Shown here: positions 27,132 through 36,363 of the stretch, piece after piece
Position numbering within the stretch: the stretch's first letter is position 1
Layout: every line of letters starts with the position of its first letter
Assembly (NCBI GenBank): GCA_947301965.1
Contig: CAMYUM010000005.1
Span: 1 to 64,000, forward strand
DNA length: 64,000 nt
Source: an uncultured Azospirillum sp.
Lineage (GTDB): Bacteria; Pseudomonadota; Alphaproteobacteria; RF32; CAG-239
Direction of reading: 5' to 3'
Translations under genes and position numbers: made by a program
The notes under the pieces: model-generated
Databases searched by the model: none
What the model was told of the DNA's origin: nothing
The model's input: only the letters and a program-made list of their open reading frames with translations

Positions 27132-28783
27132 TGGGTTCTGACTACACTACAAAATACACCACTTCGACCAAGTCTGCTGCAAACGCCGTCACCTTCTTCA
27201 AGTGATTTAACCGGTCCGACACGCAGGTGGAATAACTCTTTGCCCTGTCCATCTGCCGGAGCATCAACAGAGAAGAACGGATCATACTTTTTAAGCAATT
27301 TACCGTGCTTGTCGGAAAGATTGTCCCACAAACTCTCCAGATTTTCGACATTGGCATCAGTACCGAGCTCAATTGAAATATTTGATCCGGAACCATCGCT
27401 AAAGCCTGAACCGTAACGATATTGGCTAGCAAAATTGCTGGCTGCGGGGTCAAATTGTTGAGTATTTTGAATCCGATGCATTTTTGAATAATCAAAATCT
27501 GTTCCGCCCGCACCGGCTCCGTATAAGCCTCCTTGTGCACCACCGCCGGCTCCGTTACCATATTGCGGAGCAATAATTGAGCTTCCGTCAACATTAATAT
27601 TAACTTCACCATACGGTATATTGGCAGCACCATCAATCGGACCTGAACTGAAATCAGGGTACGAAGCACCACCGGCTTTTGATTGGGCTCCGGTCGGAAT
27701 TTTGGCTCCGCGATCCCATTCTTTGTCGGTGACATCTTTAGCATAACTTACATCCTCAAGACCGGTATCATCAGAACGACGCATCTTCAGGCAGACAATC
27801 CTTTTGCCGTTACGCAAAACCATATCACCGATTGCTTCAACAATAATTAAACGGTTGTTCGGACCTTTGGTACGAAAACCTACGGGAACCTCCATTCTTT
27901 CAACAATCAAAGTAACAATAGGACGTTGGGTCATGTTCAGAGATTTGCTGCCTAAATCAATATATGTAAATATGTCGTCACGCCAAACTCTTTCCGGTGC
28001 AATTACAACGTCATCAGGGTTCGGAACGTAAACTTCGATATCAAAACGAAATTTGGTCGGATCAAGAGGAATACTCTCTATCCAATTGTTTTTTTGATTG
28101 CGTTTAGTAAACGTGGAATCAACAGATTTTCCGCCCCCGCCATAATAAGAGGTTGCATTAACGTGTCCTCCCGCGGAAGCGGCGTTCCCGTTTCCCATTG
28201 CGCCGGCTCCACCATGACCGTTGTTACCGCCGACAACTTCAATATCAACGATTGCATTGGTCAATCTTTCGGTATTTACACCCTCACTACGGACATAAAA
28301 GACATAACGATTGCCTGAACGTCCAAAAACGATAACGTTGGTGTCAACTCCGACGTTGGCTCCAGAGCGAGGATACAGCAACAAGGTACTGGGACCGGAA
28401 ATTTGCCCGTCAAATGTAGAATTGTCACCGATGTAGATATCTTCAATCATTTCCCACTCGGGGAAGTTGATCATGGTAATCATGCCTTCACGCAGGCGTA
28501 AGGGCAAAACCAAATCCGGCGACCAATAATATTTTGAATACGCAGGCTTGCTTTGGCCTTCTCCGAGATTTTGCAAAGGATCAAGCCATGCGCTTTGCAT
28601 CATTCCCAAAGAACTGAAGCCGGCATAGCTCATATCCATCGGCTGATATTGTCCGTTGGCCTGCGCCGCGCCCTGATCCATGCTGTTAACCGTTGCCTGG
28701 GCAAAAGAATCCTCGGCAAAGAAAACGCCGAATAAGGCTATAAAACCGATTTTAACATATTTTGACAGCATAATTTTATCCAT
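27128..28783 (-). CDS. virB9: VirB9/TrbG-like T4SS core protein with SPOR-like C-terminus
   Basis: A 551-residue exported protein (signal peptide ending near SFA-Q). Residues about 85-185 match the VirB9 N-terminal domain in order: a strand opening MITMINFPEWEMIEDIYIGD, then LLLYPRSGANVGVDTN and YVFYVRSEG. A second beta-rich region follows (about 265-360). The last 37 residues (ELFHLRVGPVKS to VFCSVV) look like a SPOR fold, which binds denuded peptidoglycan. VirB9 forms the outer-membrane core ring with VirB7 and VirB10. It lies between virB8 and the split virB10, as in classical operons. The SPOR call is by pattern and less certain than the VirB9 call. Confidence 0.78.
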   Translation of the reverse strand: MDKIMLSKYVKIGFIALFGVFFAEDSFAQATVNSMDQGAAQANGQYQPMDMSYAGFSSLGMMQSAWLDPLQNLGEGQSKPAYSKYYWSPDLVLPLRLREGMITMINFPEWEMIEDIYIGDNSTFDGQISGPSTLLLYPRSGANVGVDTNVIVFGRSGNRYVFYVRSEGVNTERLTNAIVDIEVVGGNNGHGGAGAMGNGNAASAGGHVNATSYYGGGGKSVDSTFTKRNQKNNWIESIPLDPTKFRFDIEVYVPNPDDVVIAPERVWRDDIFTYIDLGSKSLNMTQRPIVTLIVERMEVPVGFRTKGPNNRLIIVEAIGDMVLRNGKRIVCLKMRRSDDTGLEDVSYAKDVTDKEWDRGAKIPTGAQSKAGGASYPDFSSGPIDGAANIPYGEVNINVDGSSIIAPQYGNGAGGGAQGGLYGAGAGGTDFDYSKMHRIQNTQQFDPAASNFASQYRYGSGFSDGSGSNISIELGTDANVENLESLWDNLSDKHGKLLKKYDPFFSVDAPADGQGKELFHLRVGPVKSLEEGDGVCSRLGRSGVFCSVVRTQ

Positions 28784-28784
28784 C

Positions 28785-29516
28785 TTATTGTACCTTATTA
28801 AAACTCAAAGAATAATTTGTAACCGTGAAGCCAATCGGATTTTTAAGACGCTCTTTGTGTTTTACGACTTTATGTCTGTACGTAACTCGCAAAGATGCTG
28901 TCCAATAATTGACTTCGGGGGTTTTGGAATCCGGAAACATATCTCTGGTCTCATATTCGACCTGCCAAATTCCCTGGCTAAGCTCGTTGACGGTCATAAT
29001 GCGCACATCACGAATCATTCTGCGGGTGCGGATTAAATCAAGAGCACGATTGGCCGTATTTTTCAAAAAGTCATCATATACCGTTTGCGCCGACATTTCC
29101 TGAATCGCGCCGCCCGGCATCCACCTGGCCTCAACCTCTTTAATGTCACGATTGAAAGAACTGCGCATTAAAACATATTGGCGAACAAATACTTCCGTAA
29201 TGTTTTTTGCCGCAGTCATGTTTCTGTTGAGCGGAACCAGGTTATAGACCTGTTCTTCTTTGTTTTGAAAAGTAAGCAGGAACGGTTCAACACGGTAGAG
29301 CGGAATAACCTGAGCAACCGCCAAAAGAAGGATTATGTTACAGCAAAAGCTTATTGCCGTAATTATGGCAAAGGCGCGAGCTGTCCACAAATATCTTTTT
29401 TCTGCCACGTTGGCAACAAATACATCTCCGGATGAAGATGGTTTGCTCTTGGCGGCAGGCGTGTTGCCGGGCAGAAGACGTTGATTATTGGGGGTATTTC
29501 CGATTGGTGTGGCCAT
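28785..29516 (-). CDS. virB8: VirB8-like T4SS inner-membrane protein (copy a)
   Basis: A 243-residue bitopic protein. A proline/serine-rich cytoplasmic N-terminus of about 35 residues precedes one membrane helix (about 45-70). A periplasmic VirB8/TrbF domain follows: VEPFLLTFQ, FVRQYVLMR, MPGGAIQEM, a WQVEYET strand, and YWTASLRVTY near the end, with NPIGFTVTNY closing. VirB8 is an assembly factor of the inner-membrane complex and contacts VirB9/VirB10. The ATG at 29516 is preferred to TTG at 29525. A related paralog lies two genes upstream. Confidence 0.88.
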   Translation of the reverse strand: MATPIGNTPNNQRLLPGNTPAAKSKPSSSGDVFVANVAEKRYLWTARAFAIITAISFCCNIILLLAVAQVIPLYRVEPFLLTFQNKEEQVYNLVPLNRNMTAAKNITEVFVRQYVLMRSSFNRDIKEVEARWMPGGAIQEMSAQTVYDDFLKNTANRALDLIRTRRMIRDVRIMTVNELSQGIWQVEYETRDMFPDSKTPEVNYWTASLRVTYRHKVVKHKERLKNPIGFTVTNYSLSFNKVQ

Positions 29517-29539
29517 ACTTTTCAAACTCTCCGAATAAG

Positions 29540-29728
29540 TTAAATAGTCTCAACAAACCAATCCGGCAAAGTGTGCGGGAGCTCAACCTGCAAGCAAGCA
29601 CAAGGCGAAAGTTTGAGCTCGTCAGTTGCCTTACCGACTTCAACCGGTTCCGGCTCATAATAAGAACCGAAAAGGCCACAACCGGCCAATAATACGACAA
29701 ATAAAAGAAGTATTATTTTTTTCATCAT
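29540..29728 (-). CDS. VirB7-like small lipoprotein
   Basis: A 62-residue lipoprotein with lipobox LLAGC (C17). The mature part is 46 residues, proline- and cysteine-containing (SPCACLQVELP). Size, lipobox and location between two virB8 genes and before virB9 fit VirB7, which anchors the core complex in the outer membrane and often links to VirB9 by disulfide. AGAGGA precedes the ATG. VirB7 proteins are too short for firm homology, so the call is contextual. Confidence 0.65.
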   Translation of the reverse strand: MMKKIILLLFVVLLAGCGLFGSYYEPEPVEVGKATDELKLSPCACLQVELPHTLPDWFVETI

Positions 29729-29763
29729 AAGAATATTCCTCTGTTAACTATAGTTAGTTTGAC

Positions 29764-29792
29764 TTTAGACTCTTTTTTTGTAAAAGTCTAAA
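29764..29792 (-). promoter_or_regulatory. Hairpin between the second virB8 and the virB7-like gene
   Basis: TTTAGACT (29764-29771) pairs exactly with AGTCTAAA (29785-29792), and A/T runs can extend the stem inside. It sits in a 90-base gap within an otherwise tight operon. No T tract follows on the minus strand, so it is more likely an mRNA processing or stability element, or part of an internal promoter region, than a terminator. Confidence 0.35.
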
Positions 29793-29818
29793 TATAACCA
29801 ACTTATTAACAGGCAATA

Positions 29819-30574
29819 TTAAAATTGAACTTTTGCTTGATCGTATTTAACAACCGTAAAACCGAGGGGATTGAGCAAACGACGCCCCATAAATATACGT
29901 TCAGGAATAAAATATGCCGTAACCGAAGCAGTCCAATAACTTGTATTCAGGACCAAGTAGCCGCTTTTGTCGCTACGGTCTTTATTCGCAATTTCAAATG
30001 TCTTAAAATTCACTTTCCAAACCGCACTACGTTTGCCACCGACACGTTGCGCAGATATAATTTCCACCTCTTGAGAAACTTCTTTTTTTTGATTAGACCT
30101 TTCAACAGCTTCAAGATTTTTGTTAAACTCCTTGTATACGCTTGCACTGGATAAGAAGTTGACTATTCCGCCGGGATGCCAACGAGACATCATTTCAAGT
30201 TTATCATTAAGAATTGTATTGCGATATATGACATATTGACGAACAAAAGTTTCCATAAATTGTTCGCGCGATGCCATATTGTAGGCAATCGGCTCATAGC
30301 GGGCAATGTCTTCGGAACTGTTTTGATTGATAATTAAAAACGGTTCAACCGTAACCATCGGAGCAAGCTTAAATAAAGCCAGTGATGCGGCGACAAAAAC
30401 AATCAACGATATGGCTGCAGTAAAAATAAACATACGCGACAGCCACAGGTAATAATACATTTTAACGCTGCGTTTTTCTTTTTCGGCCTGACCGAGAAAG
30501 TGGTATATTCTACCACTTTTGTCGGTCAAAGCCATTATTTTAGTGTTCTCAAGTATATTACCTAATTTACTCAT
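29819..30574 (-). CDS. virB8: VirB8-like T4SS inner-membrane protein (copy b)
   Basis: A 251-residue paralog of the VirB8 at 28785. Cytoplasmic N-terminus of about 40 residues, one membrane helix (about 48-72), then the same motifs in the same order: VEPFLIINQ, FVRQYVIYR, HPGGIVNFL, VWKVNFKT, YWTASVTAYF and NPLGFTVVKY. The two differ strongly between motifs, so the duplication is old. Two VirB8 genes are also known in Rickettsiales vir clusters. It starts 13 bases after the preceding exported coiled-coil gene. Confidence 0.86.
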   Translation of the reverse strand: MSKLGNILENTKIMALTDKSGRIYHFLGQAEKEKRSVKMYYYLWLSRMFIFTAAISLIVFVAASLALFKLAPMVTVEPFLIINQNSSEDIARYEPIAYNMASREQFMETFVRQYVIYRNTILNDKLEMMSRWHPGGIVNFLSSASVYKEFNKNLEAVERSNQKKEVSQEVEIISAQRVGGKRSAVWKVNFKTFEIANKDRSDKSGYLVLNTSYWTASVTAYFIPERIFMGRRLLNPLGFTVVKYDQAKVQF

Positions 30575-30587
30575 TTACTGGCGTTCT

Positions 30588-33500
30588 CTAATACGGCATA
30601 CATACCGGGCGTTCATAATTATCAATCTGTTCTTGGATAGAATCATAGCCTTCCTTACGAGATTTTTCAATTACTTTTTCGTTTGTTACCGCAGTCTTCA
30701 TACTTTCCGTCAGAGAAGCTCCGGATTGAGTATTTGTCGTCAAACTGACTTTATACTTGCTGTCCTGCATCAGAGCTTTATATGTATTGTTCAATCTTTG
30801 ATAACGCTCGTTAACCGTCTCGTTACCATGATTGATTGAGCTCATAGAGCTTGAAATTCTGCCCATAAGAGTATTCTTTGTTTCCACAAGTTTTTTAGAA
30901 ACATAATTAAAGTCACTTTCTGATGCAAAATTAATATCCTCTTTCAGCTTAAAGCCTATTTTATCAAACAATTCAACAATACTTGTTTTGAGGTTAGCCA
31001 TATTGGCTTCCATTTCCTCAAGGTTCTTCTTGATGTCAAGCTCTTTGTCTACAAAGTGCAGGAAGTCACCGATTTGGTTGTTGGTAAACATCGCGCGCTG
31101 ATAAATGTTGTCATCAGCATTAAGTTTATATTTCCCGTTTTTCTCGGCTTCTTTCTCCTTTTTAATCAAGGTTGTAAAGCCATAATAAGGAAGTTTATTC
31201 ATAGACAAGACGCCATCGTTATACCTTAAGAACATACCAAGCTCACTGTTGTTGGTATCGCTGATACCTCCGGCAGCATTACCAAGTGTTCTGCGATCTT
31301 TCTTCTTTTCAATATCAGCGTCATATATGATATAGGTGTTAAGTGTATTTCCTATACCGATAGTTTGACCGTCTACGCGCAAATCCTTACATTCATAAAG
31401 TTTCTTATACCTTTGCATATTTGACGGTGACGAATTTTTCTGAATATCGACAACTGAATATTTACCGTTATCAGAAATGTCAATTATATAGTGACCTGAA
31501 CGGCAAGGAAGTTGTGAGCCTCTGGCAAAGGCTTTACCTTCGCCGCCTTTTTCAAGAACAACATTAAGGTCGACACCTCTTTCGATAAACGCTTTATCAG
31601 AGAGGAGTAATTGCCAAATATACGGTTGTTCAAGTCCATATTCAAGAAAAGCATTACGATTGAGGCGACCGTCATCACTTACATCAAGACGTTTGTAGTC
31701 TGTCGTATCCAAGTGGATCATGTCACGAACCGGAGGATAGTGGGCGACGAGCGGAGCTTTGGGCGCCGTAAAGTCGCGTGCTTTGGCCGGTAATCCGACA
31801 AAATATTGCTCATCCCCGGCATCACAGCTGTACTGTGCACAAATCTCACTTAAAGAAGGTTTGAACAAATTCTGCAAGAGAGGAATTATGCTTTCCGGAC
31901 TTACACTCAATGATCCGATGGCGGAAGCGACACTCTTTTCAAAGCAATTGCGGGGCAAGCTTTGCAGCGTGGTAATCAAGTTGGAGTGCTTTTGAACAAC
32001 TCCGGAGTGATTACTATTTAGATACAAAACGTCATTGGCTTTCATTGCTGACAAATCTTCTTCGTGATTTTCAATAAACTTGATTGCACAAGTGCGTGCC
32101 GTACCGATTAAGCCGTCAGCTTTACTGATAAACCCAAGAGCGTCGCCGTCAGATATGCCGACACTTTGTGCGATTGTTGATAGAAGCGGGGCAATCTCAG
32201 GATTGTTTTGCAGTGCAATCATTTGGGCATCATAGTCGCTTTCGATTGAAATTATCTCATGTTGATATCTGTCCTTAATTTCTTTAATTTGGGCATTCAA
32301 CCTATCAATAGCGGCTTCTACTTTATCGCGCTCAAGTTCGTATTTTTTAAGGGTAATACGTTTTTCGCCGAGTTCTTCTACGTTTTCAGCATATGATTCA
32401 GTCGCATTTGCAAATGTATCTTTTGCTTCTTTGTACAAAGAGGAATCAGACGGCGTGCCGCGATTGTTCATAGATTCAATTTGTCTGTTAGCGCTTTCGG
32501 CACGAGATTTATTATACGACGATTGCTGATTTAAGCCGTTAATTTCTTCCGTAATTTCAACGATAGATTCAGTCCATGCGTCAAGTTTTTCATCCAAACT
32601 GTCTTTTTGATTGTAGTACGGAGCAAGCTCGTTGGCTTCTGCCTGTCTGATTTGACTCAGCTTTTGAGTTTTTTCGGCCAAAAGTTTGCTGGATGCTTTT
32701 AGCGGAGGTTCCATATTTTCCATCGCGCTTGCCAACTGTCCCAAAGCGGTAGCTGTAGCATCTTTGTCTTCGCCTTCTTCCTGTCCGCTATTAAACATTT
32801 GAGCGATAGATAATGCAACTTTGGTAAAATCAAGCTCTCGCAAATATGCTTTCATATCTCCATATTTGCCGCTGATATATTGATCATAATAGCTGCGTTG
32901 GTCGTTCCAAATCGGGAACGGGTTCGCGGCTTTGCCATAAGCGGGTTGGTCTTTATACTGGTCTGCAACTAATTCCATAGCCGCTTTTCTACCGATTATC
33001 CAATTCAGCAGTTCAACTTCGCGAACAGAATCCGAATACTCCTGATCATGGCTGGGTTTGTTATATGATTCTTCTACCCGTTTATCCTCGTTTTCTTTTG
33101 CGAGTTGGTCAGGGTCAACATCTACTAAAGTTTCACTATCTTCTTCTGTGTTTATGTCATAGTTAGAAAATGAGTTTACGTCAATTGCAGTACCGGCATC
33201 ATTATTCGCTGATTGATAGGCGGTAATAGCCCATTGAGACATACCTTTACGAGAGTTGTAATCACAGGCGTTTTGGGGGGCTTTTGCCTGTCCGAACCAC
33301 ACGTTGTTAGGCTCGGAATAATGGCGTCCGAGATATCTGATTACGCAGACATCGGCTTCTCTTACAGCCTCGACCGATCTTTCGTGAAGTTTTTTGTAAA
33401 GGCTATACTGCTTATACATTGCTCTATATTCGGGCATACGCTGCAACATGTTGTGAACATCAAGTGCAGAGTTAACAATTTCTTGTGTATTTGCAATTTG

Positions 33501-34448
33501 TTTTAGGGCTTCAAGTTCGGCTTCGCTGCCTTCAAGTTGAGCAGAAGTGGCTGGAACTGGCGCTTCAACAAAGCGGTCGGCTGATTTGCCTTTGTCCGCA
33601 GTTTCTTTTTGAGTGTTTTCGGCACTGGCTTCTTCCTCGTTACTTGACGGGGCGGCGGCTTCCTTTGACATATATTGAGCAAACATCAACTCAATGCTTC
33701 CGCTTAATTCAGAAGTTTTTATTGATGATGTGTCTTTGTTTTCTTTCTTCATTTCTGCCGGCAATACCTGTCTCCCGCCATGCATCATGCTCGCAGCATA
33801 ATATTGGTTGCGCATGGCCACGAGTTCCTCTGTAATTTTTAAGATATCATTCATCTTGCGGGCTGCCATATAAGTGTTATAGTCAACACCGTTTTCTTCT
33901 TCCGAGTTGGCGGTTGAACCTTCTCCGTCTGAAGTCATTGCTTCTTCGGTAAAGGCTTCTACCTCTTTACGATATCTTCCTAAATCAGTTTCCAGCCTAT
34001 CAAGCGCAGTTCTCACTTCAACTAGTGTATCATAGTAAAATTGCTCGGCTTTTTGCTCATATGCTTTCTTTATGCGGGGATCATCTGACGGATATTGTAA
34101 AAACAACTCATGAAATGCGGTTTTAACAGCATCATAGTCGTACACATCAACCGAACCTCCCATGTCAAAATCTTTGGTTCCCGGGATTTTGCTGACAAGC
34201 TTGGTAATCGTTCCTCTCAACTTGTCTGTTGTTGATTTTACGGCTGTTAACGCCTTTTTGACGTTGGCAACGACTTCTTCTTGTATTGTGGCCAAATATT
34301 GTTCAACTTGCTGAATAGTCGATTGGACATCGCCCGGAGCATCAAAAGATATACCGAACAAAAGTTGCGCATCCGCCGGTTTGGACATTAAGAGCCCGCC
34401 GGTCACGACACAAACAGCTAGAAAAATACGGCTAAAAATTTTTTTCAT
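30588..34448 (-). CDS. Very large exported coiled-coil protein of the T4SS operon
   Basis: A 1,286-residue protein with a signal peptide (cleavage near PADA-Q, residue 28) and AAAGGAG seven bases before its ATG. Helical throughout, with strong coiled-coil stretches at about 100-190 and 600-760 (repeated L/I heptads with E/K/Q). Several cysteines are spread over the C-terminal half, and the end is PVCMPY. No enzymatic motif is seen. It lies where virB5 sits in P-type operons and is followed by virB8. It may be a periplasmic or surface-exposed extension of the secretion apparatus; it is far larger than VirB5 (about 220 residues). Function inferred only from place. Confidence 0.6.
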   Translation of the reverse strand: MKKIFSRIFLAVCVVTGGLLMSKPADAQLLFGISFDAPGDVQSTIQQVEQYLATIQEEVVANVKKALTAVKSTTDKLRGTITKLVSKIPGTKDFDMGGSVDVYDYDAVKTAFHELFLQYPSDDPRIKKAYEQKAEQFYYDTLVEVRTALDRLETDLGRYRKEVEAFTEEAMTSDGEGSTANSEEENGVDYNTYMAARKMNDILKITEELVAMRNQYYAASMMHGGRQVLPAEMKKENKDTSSIKTSELSGSIELMFAQYMSKEAAAPSSNEEEASAENTQKETADKGKSADRFVEAPVPATSAQLEGSEAELEALKQIANTQEIVNSALDVHNMLQRMPEYRAMYKQYSLYKKLHERSVEAVREADVCVIRYLGRHYSEPNNVWFGQAKAPQNACDYNSRKGMSQWAITAYQSANNDAGTAIDVNSFSNYDINTEEDSETLVDVDPDQLAKENEDKRVEESYNKPSHDQEYSDSVREVELLNWIIGRKAAMELVADQYKDQPAYGKAANPFPIWNDQRSYYDQYISGKYGDMKAYLRELDFTKVALSIAQMFNSGQEEGEDKDATATALGQLASAMENMEPPLKASSKLLAEKTQKLSQIRQAEANELAPYYNQKDSLDEKLDAWTESIVEITEEINGLNQQSSYNKSRAESANRQIESMNNRGTPSDSSLYKEAKDTFANATESYAENVEELGEKRITLKKYELERDKVEAAIDRLNAQIKEIKDRYQHEIISIESDYDAQMIALQNNPEIAPLLSTIAQSVGISDGDALGFISKADGLIGTARTCAIKFIENHEEDLSAMKANDVLYLNSNHSGVVQKHSNLITTLQSLPRNCFEKSVASAIGSLSVSPESIIPLLQNLFKPSLSEICAQYSCDAGDEQYFVGLPAKARDFTAPKAPLVAHYPPVRDMIHLDTTDYKRLDVSDDGRLNRNAFLEYGLEQPYIWQLLLSDKAFIERGVDLNVVLEKGGEGKAFARGSQLPCRSGHYIIDISDNGKYSVVDIQKNSSPSNMQRYKKLYECKDLRVDGQTIGIGNTLNTYIIYDADIEKKKDRRTLGNAAGGISDTNNSELGMFLRYNDGVLSMNKLPYYGFTTLIKKEKEAEKNGKYKLNADDNIYQRAMFTNNQIGDFLHFVDKELDIKKNLEEMEANMANLKTSIVELFDKIGFKLKEDINFASESDFNYVSKKLVETKNTLMGRISSSMSSINHGNETVNERYQRLNNTYKALMQDSKYKVSLTTNTQSGASLTESMKTAVTNEKVIEKSRKEGYDSIQEQIDNYERPVCMPY

Positions 34449-34483
34449 TTGTTTTCTCCTTTACTACTGTCAATGTCGACGCA

Positions 34484-35704
34484 TTACTCTTTTGTTGCGG
34501 ATGCCGAAATATCGGCAAGTCCGGCCGCAACTGCCGGTTCTGATGCGGCAGTAATAGAACTGTCTAACGGGGTTCCCTGTGTTGCCGGAGATAATGTTAC
34601 GTCGTCAACATCATACTCAGGATCTTCGGGATTAAACTTATAATTATCAAAGTTAAAGTTATCTACTGCCGTAGTGGCATTGATTTTTTGGAAACCGCTG
34701 TTTGACAAATCATAACTTATATCCAATTTGAGTCTTTGTAACACCAGTTCTGCATAGTCTAGTAACGCTAACATGTTAGCCTTTTTCAACTCAAGCGATG
34801 CTGCGGCATTGGCAGATGTAGAACCCTCAAGGGTGCTACTGGCGGCTTGATTGACGGTTTGAGCGTTTTCATTATTGGCAACCAACTGAGCACGAATAGC
34901 CGTGGCTCGTTGCATAGCTGTATTAAGATCTTGCCAATGCATAGAATCATATCTTTCTTTGTAGGCATAAACAATGTTGCTCGTAACTCTGGTATCTTGA
35001 GCCGGAGATAACATTTTTACAGTATCTTTCAGATCCTCAACTGAATTATAGTTTTTGGGTAACGGATTAAAATCTGAAAGTATTGCTTTCAGTTCGGCAC
35101 GGGCAGCATCTTTCATATCATTAAACCCTTGCAATGCCTTGTTCAGTGCATCGTTTATGCCTGTGGTTTCGTTTTGGGCATTGGCGATTATTTCGTCTTT
35201 TTTGGCAATCAGCTCACTTATTTTTGCAGTGTTGGCCACAGCATGATCGGGATTAAGCAGACTGTCCTGTGACAGTTTATTAATGTTGTCATTAATGCTT
35301 TTTTCCTTTTCAGCCGCTTCTTTTGCAATGGCTCCTGCCTCTTGAGCGGCTTTATCTTTGGCTTCGGTCTTCTGAATGTCTATTTTCTTGATTTTTGATG
35401 ACAAAACCGAAATTTGCCGATAATCGGCACCTAAAATATTTTGAATGGAGTCAAAGTTTACGCTTTTTACAAAATCATAAGCCTCACGAGCTCCCTCGCC
35501 GATTTGGATAATGGTTTGCATGATATTACTTTCCATAACCATTTTATAAGCTTTATCAACTTTAGTCTTGATGGTTGTATAGCCCTTTTGCAAACTGTTG
35601 ACGAGGTCCACTTTGAAAGGCGGCAACAAAAAAGCTTCAGCTTTCAGCGGAAAAAGCGAAAACAGAATGGAAGCCGCAATTATGATTGACTTTATTTTTT
35701 TCAT
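34484..35704 (-). CDS. Exported coiled-coil protein, possibly VirB5/TrbJ-like
   Basis: A 406-residue protein with signal peptide (cleavage near AEA-F). An amphipathic start (PFKVDLVNSLQKGYTTIKTKV) precedes long helices; residues about 95-200 are a K/A/E-rich coiled coil. VirB5/TrbJ proteins are also exported helical bundles of the minor pilus tip, but are shorter. Its ATGA start overlaps the previous gene's stop, with AAGGAGG six bases upstream, so translation is coupled. The C-terminus is rich in A, S, T. Call by position and fold type. Confidence 0.5.
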   Translation of the reverse strand: MKKIKSIIIAASILFSLFPLKAEAFLLPPFKVDLVNSLQKGYTTIKTKVDKAYKMVMESNIMQTIIQIGEGAREAYDFVKSVNFDSIQNILGADYRQISVLSSKIKKIDIQKTEAKDKAAQEAGAIAKEAAEKEKSINDNINKLSQDSLLNPDHAVANTAKISELIAKKDEIIANAQNETTGINDALNKALQGFNDMKDAARAELKAILSDFNPLPKNYNSVEDLKDTVKMLSPAQDTRVTSNIVYAYKERYDSMHWQDLNTAMQRATAIRAQLVANNENAQTVNQAASSTLEGSTSANAAASLELKKANMLALLDYAELVLQRLKLDISYDLSNSGFQKINATTAVDNFNFDNYKFNPEDPEYDVDDVTLSPATQGTPLDSSITAASEPAVAAGLADISASATKE

Positions 35705-36363
35705 TGATTGCCTCCTTCTTTTTCATCTTCTTCATCCGCTTCAGGAACTCTCAAATTGGCGGCGATAAGACGACGCTGAAACTCGTTAAGCGAACTTTGC
35801 ATATCTAAAATTCGTGTAAAGCGACGAGCAGTTTCCATGGTTTCTTTCTTCAGCATTTGCTTGGTAGCACGGTTGTTTTCAAGCAACGACGGTTGGTCGT
35901 CTCCACTTTCTCTGTCTTTGGCCATTCCGGTACGAAGAGTAAATGCGTAGGCATACAATCGACTCAAATCTTCACGCATAATGTCCGCATTGTTATTTTC
36001 GTTGGCAACAGAAACTACTATTTGATCCTTTTTACCAATATTGGCCATGGTGCCTTTTTGGATAGCTTTTTCCAAATTGCGAAGGTTTCCAAGATTTTCT
36101 GACACAATCGGAAGCGTGCGAACAGGGATGTTTTTGAAATTGAGTTTGCTTGATACTTCAAACAATTTGCCTAAAGGTCCTTGGCGCAACGCATTCAATT
36201 GACTTTCAATTTTCTGATATTTTTCCTGAATGACCTGAGCTTTCTTTTGAATGTTTTCAATAACACTCAAAACCGTTTCAACTAGCTCAAAGTCAGCCCT
36301 GGCATCGGGAATGACCGACATCCAAAAGCATAAAGCCAACAATGTCAGCAGTATTTTTTTCAT
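35701..36363 (-). CDS. Small exported coiled-coil protein, VirB5-like
   Basis: A 220-residue protein with signal peptide (cleavage near ARA-D) and almost wholly helical mature part. Residues about 30-65 form a coiled coil (ENIQKKAQVIQEKYQKIES), and the C-terminal helix ends in an E/D-rich tail. Size and architecture are close to VirB5, the minor pilus subunit of P-type T4SS, making this the best VirB5 candidate of the locus. It overlaps both neighbours (TAATG with the gene before, ATGA with the gene after). GGAGG lies six bases before the start. Confidence 0.52.
   Translation of the reverse strand: MKKILLTLLALCFWMSVIPDARADFELVETVLSVIENIQKKAQVIQEKYQKIESQLNALRQGPLGKLFEVSSKLNFKNIPVRTLPIVSENLGNLRNLEKAIQKGTMANIGKKDQIVVSVANENNNADIMREDLSRLYAYAFTLRTGMAKDRESGDDQPSLLENNRATKQMLKKETMETARRFTRILDMQSSLNEFQRRLIAANLRVPEADEEDEKEGGNQ

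Noticed and set aside
30588..34448. Calling the 1,286-residue protein a surface adhesin
   Set aside because: No adhesin domain, autotransporter barrel or LPXTG-like anchor is visible; only a signal peptide and coiled coils support an envelope role.
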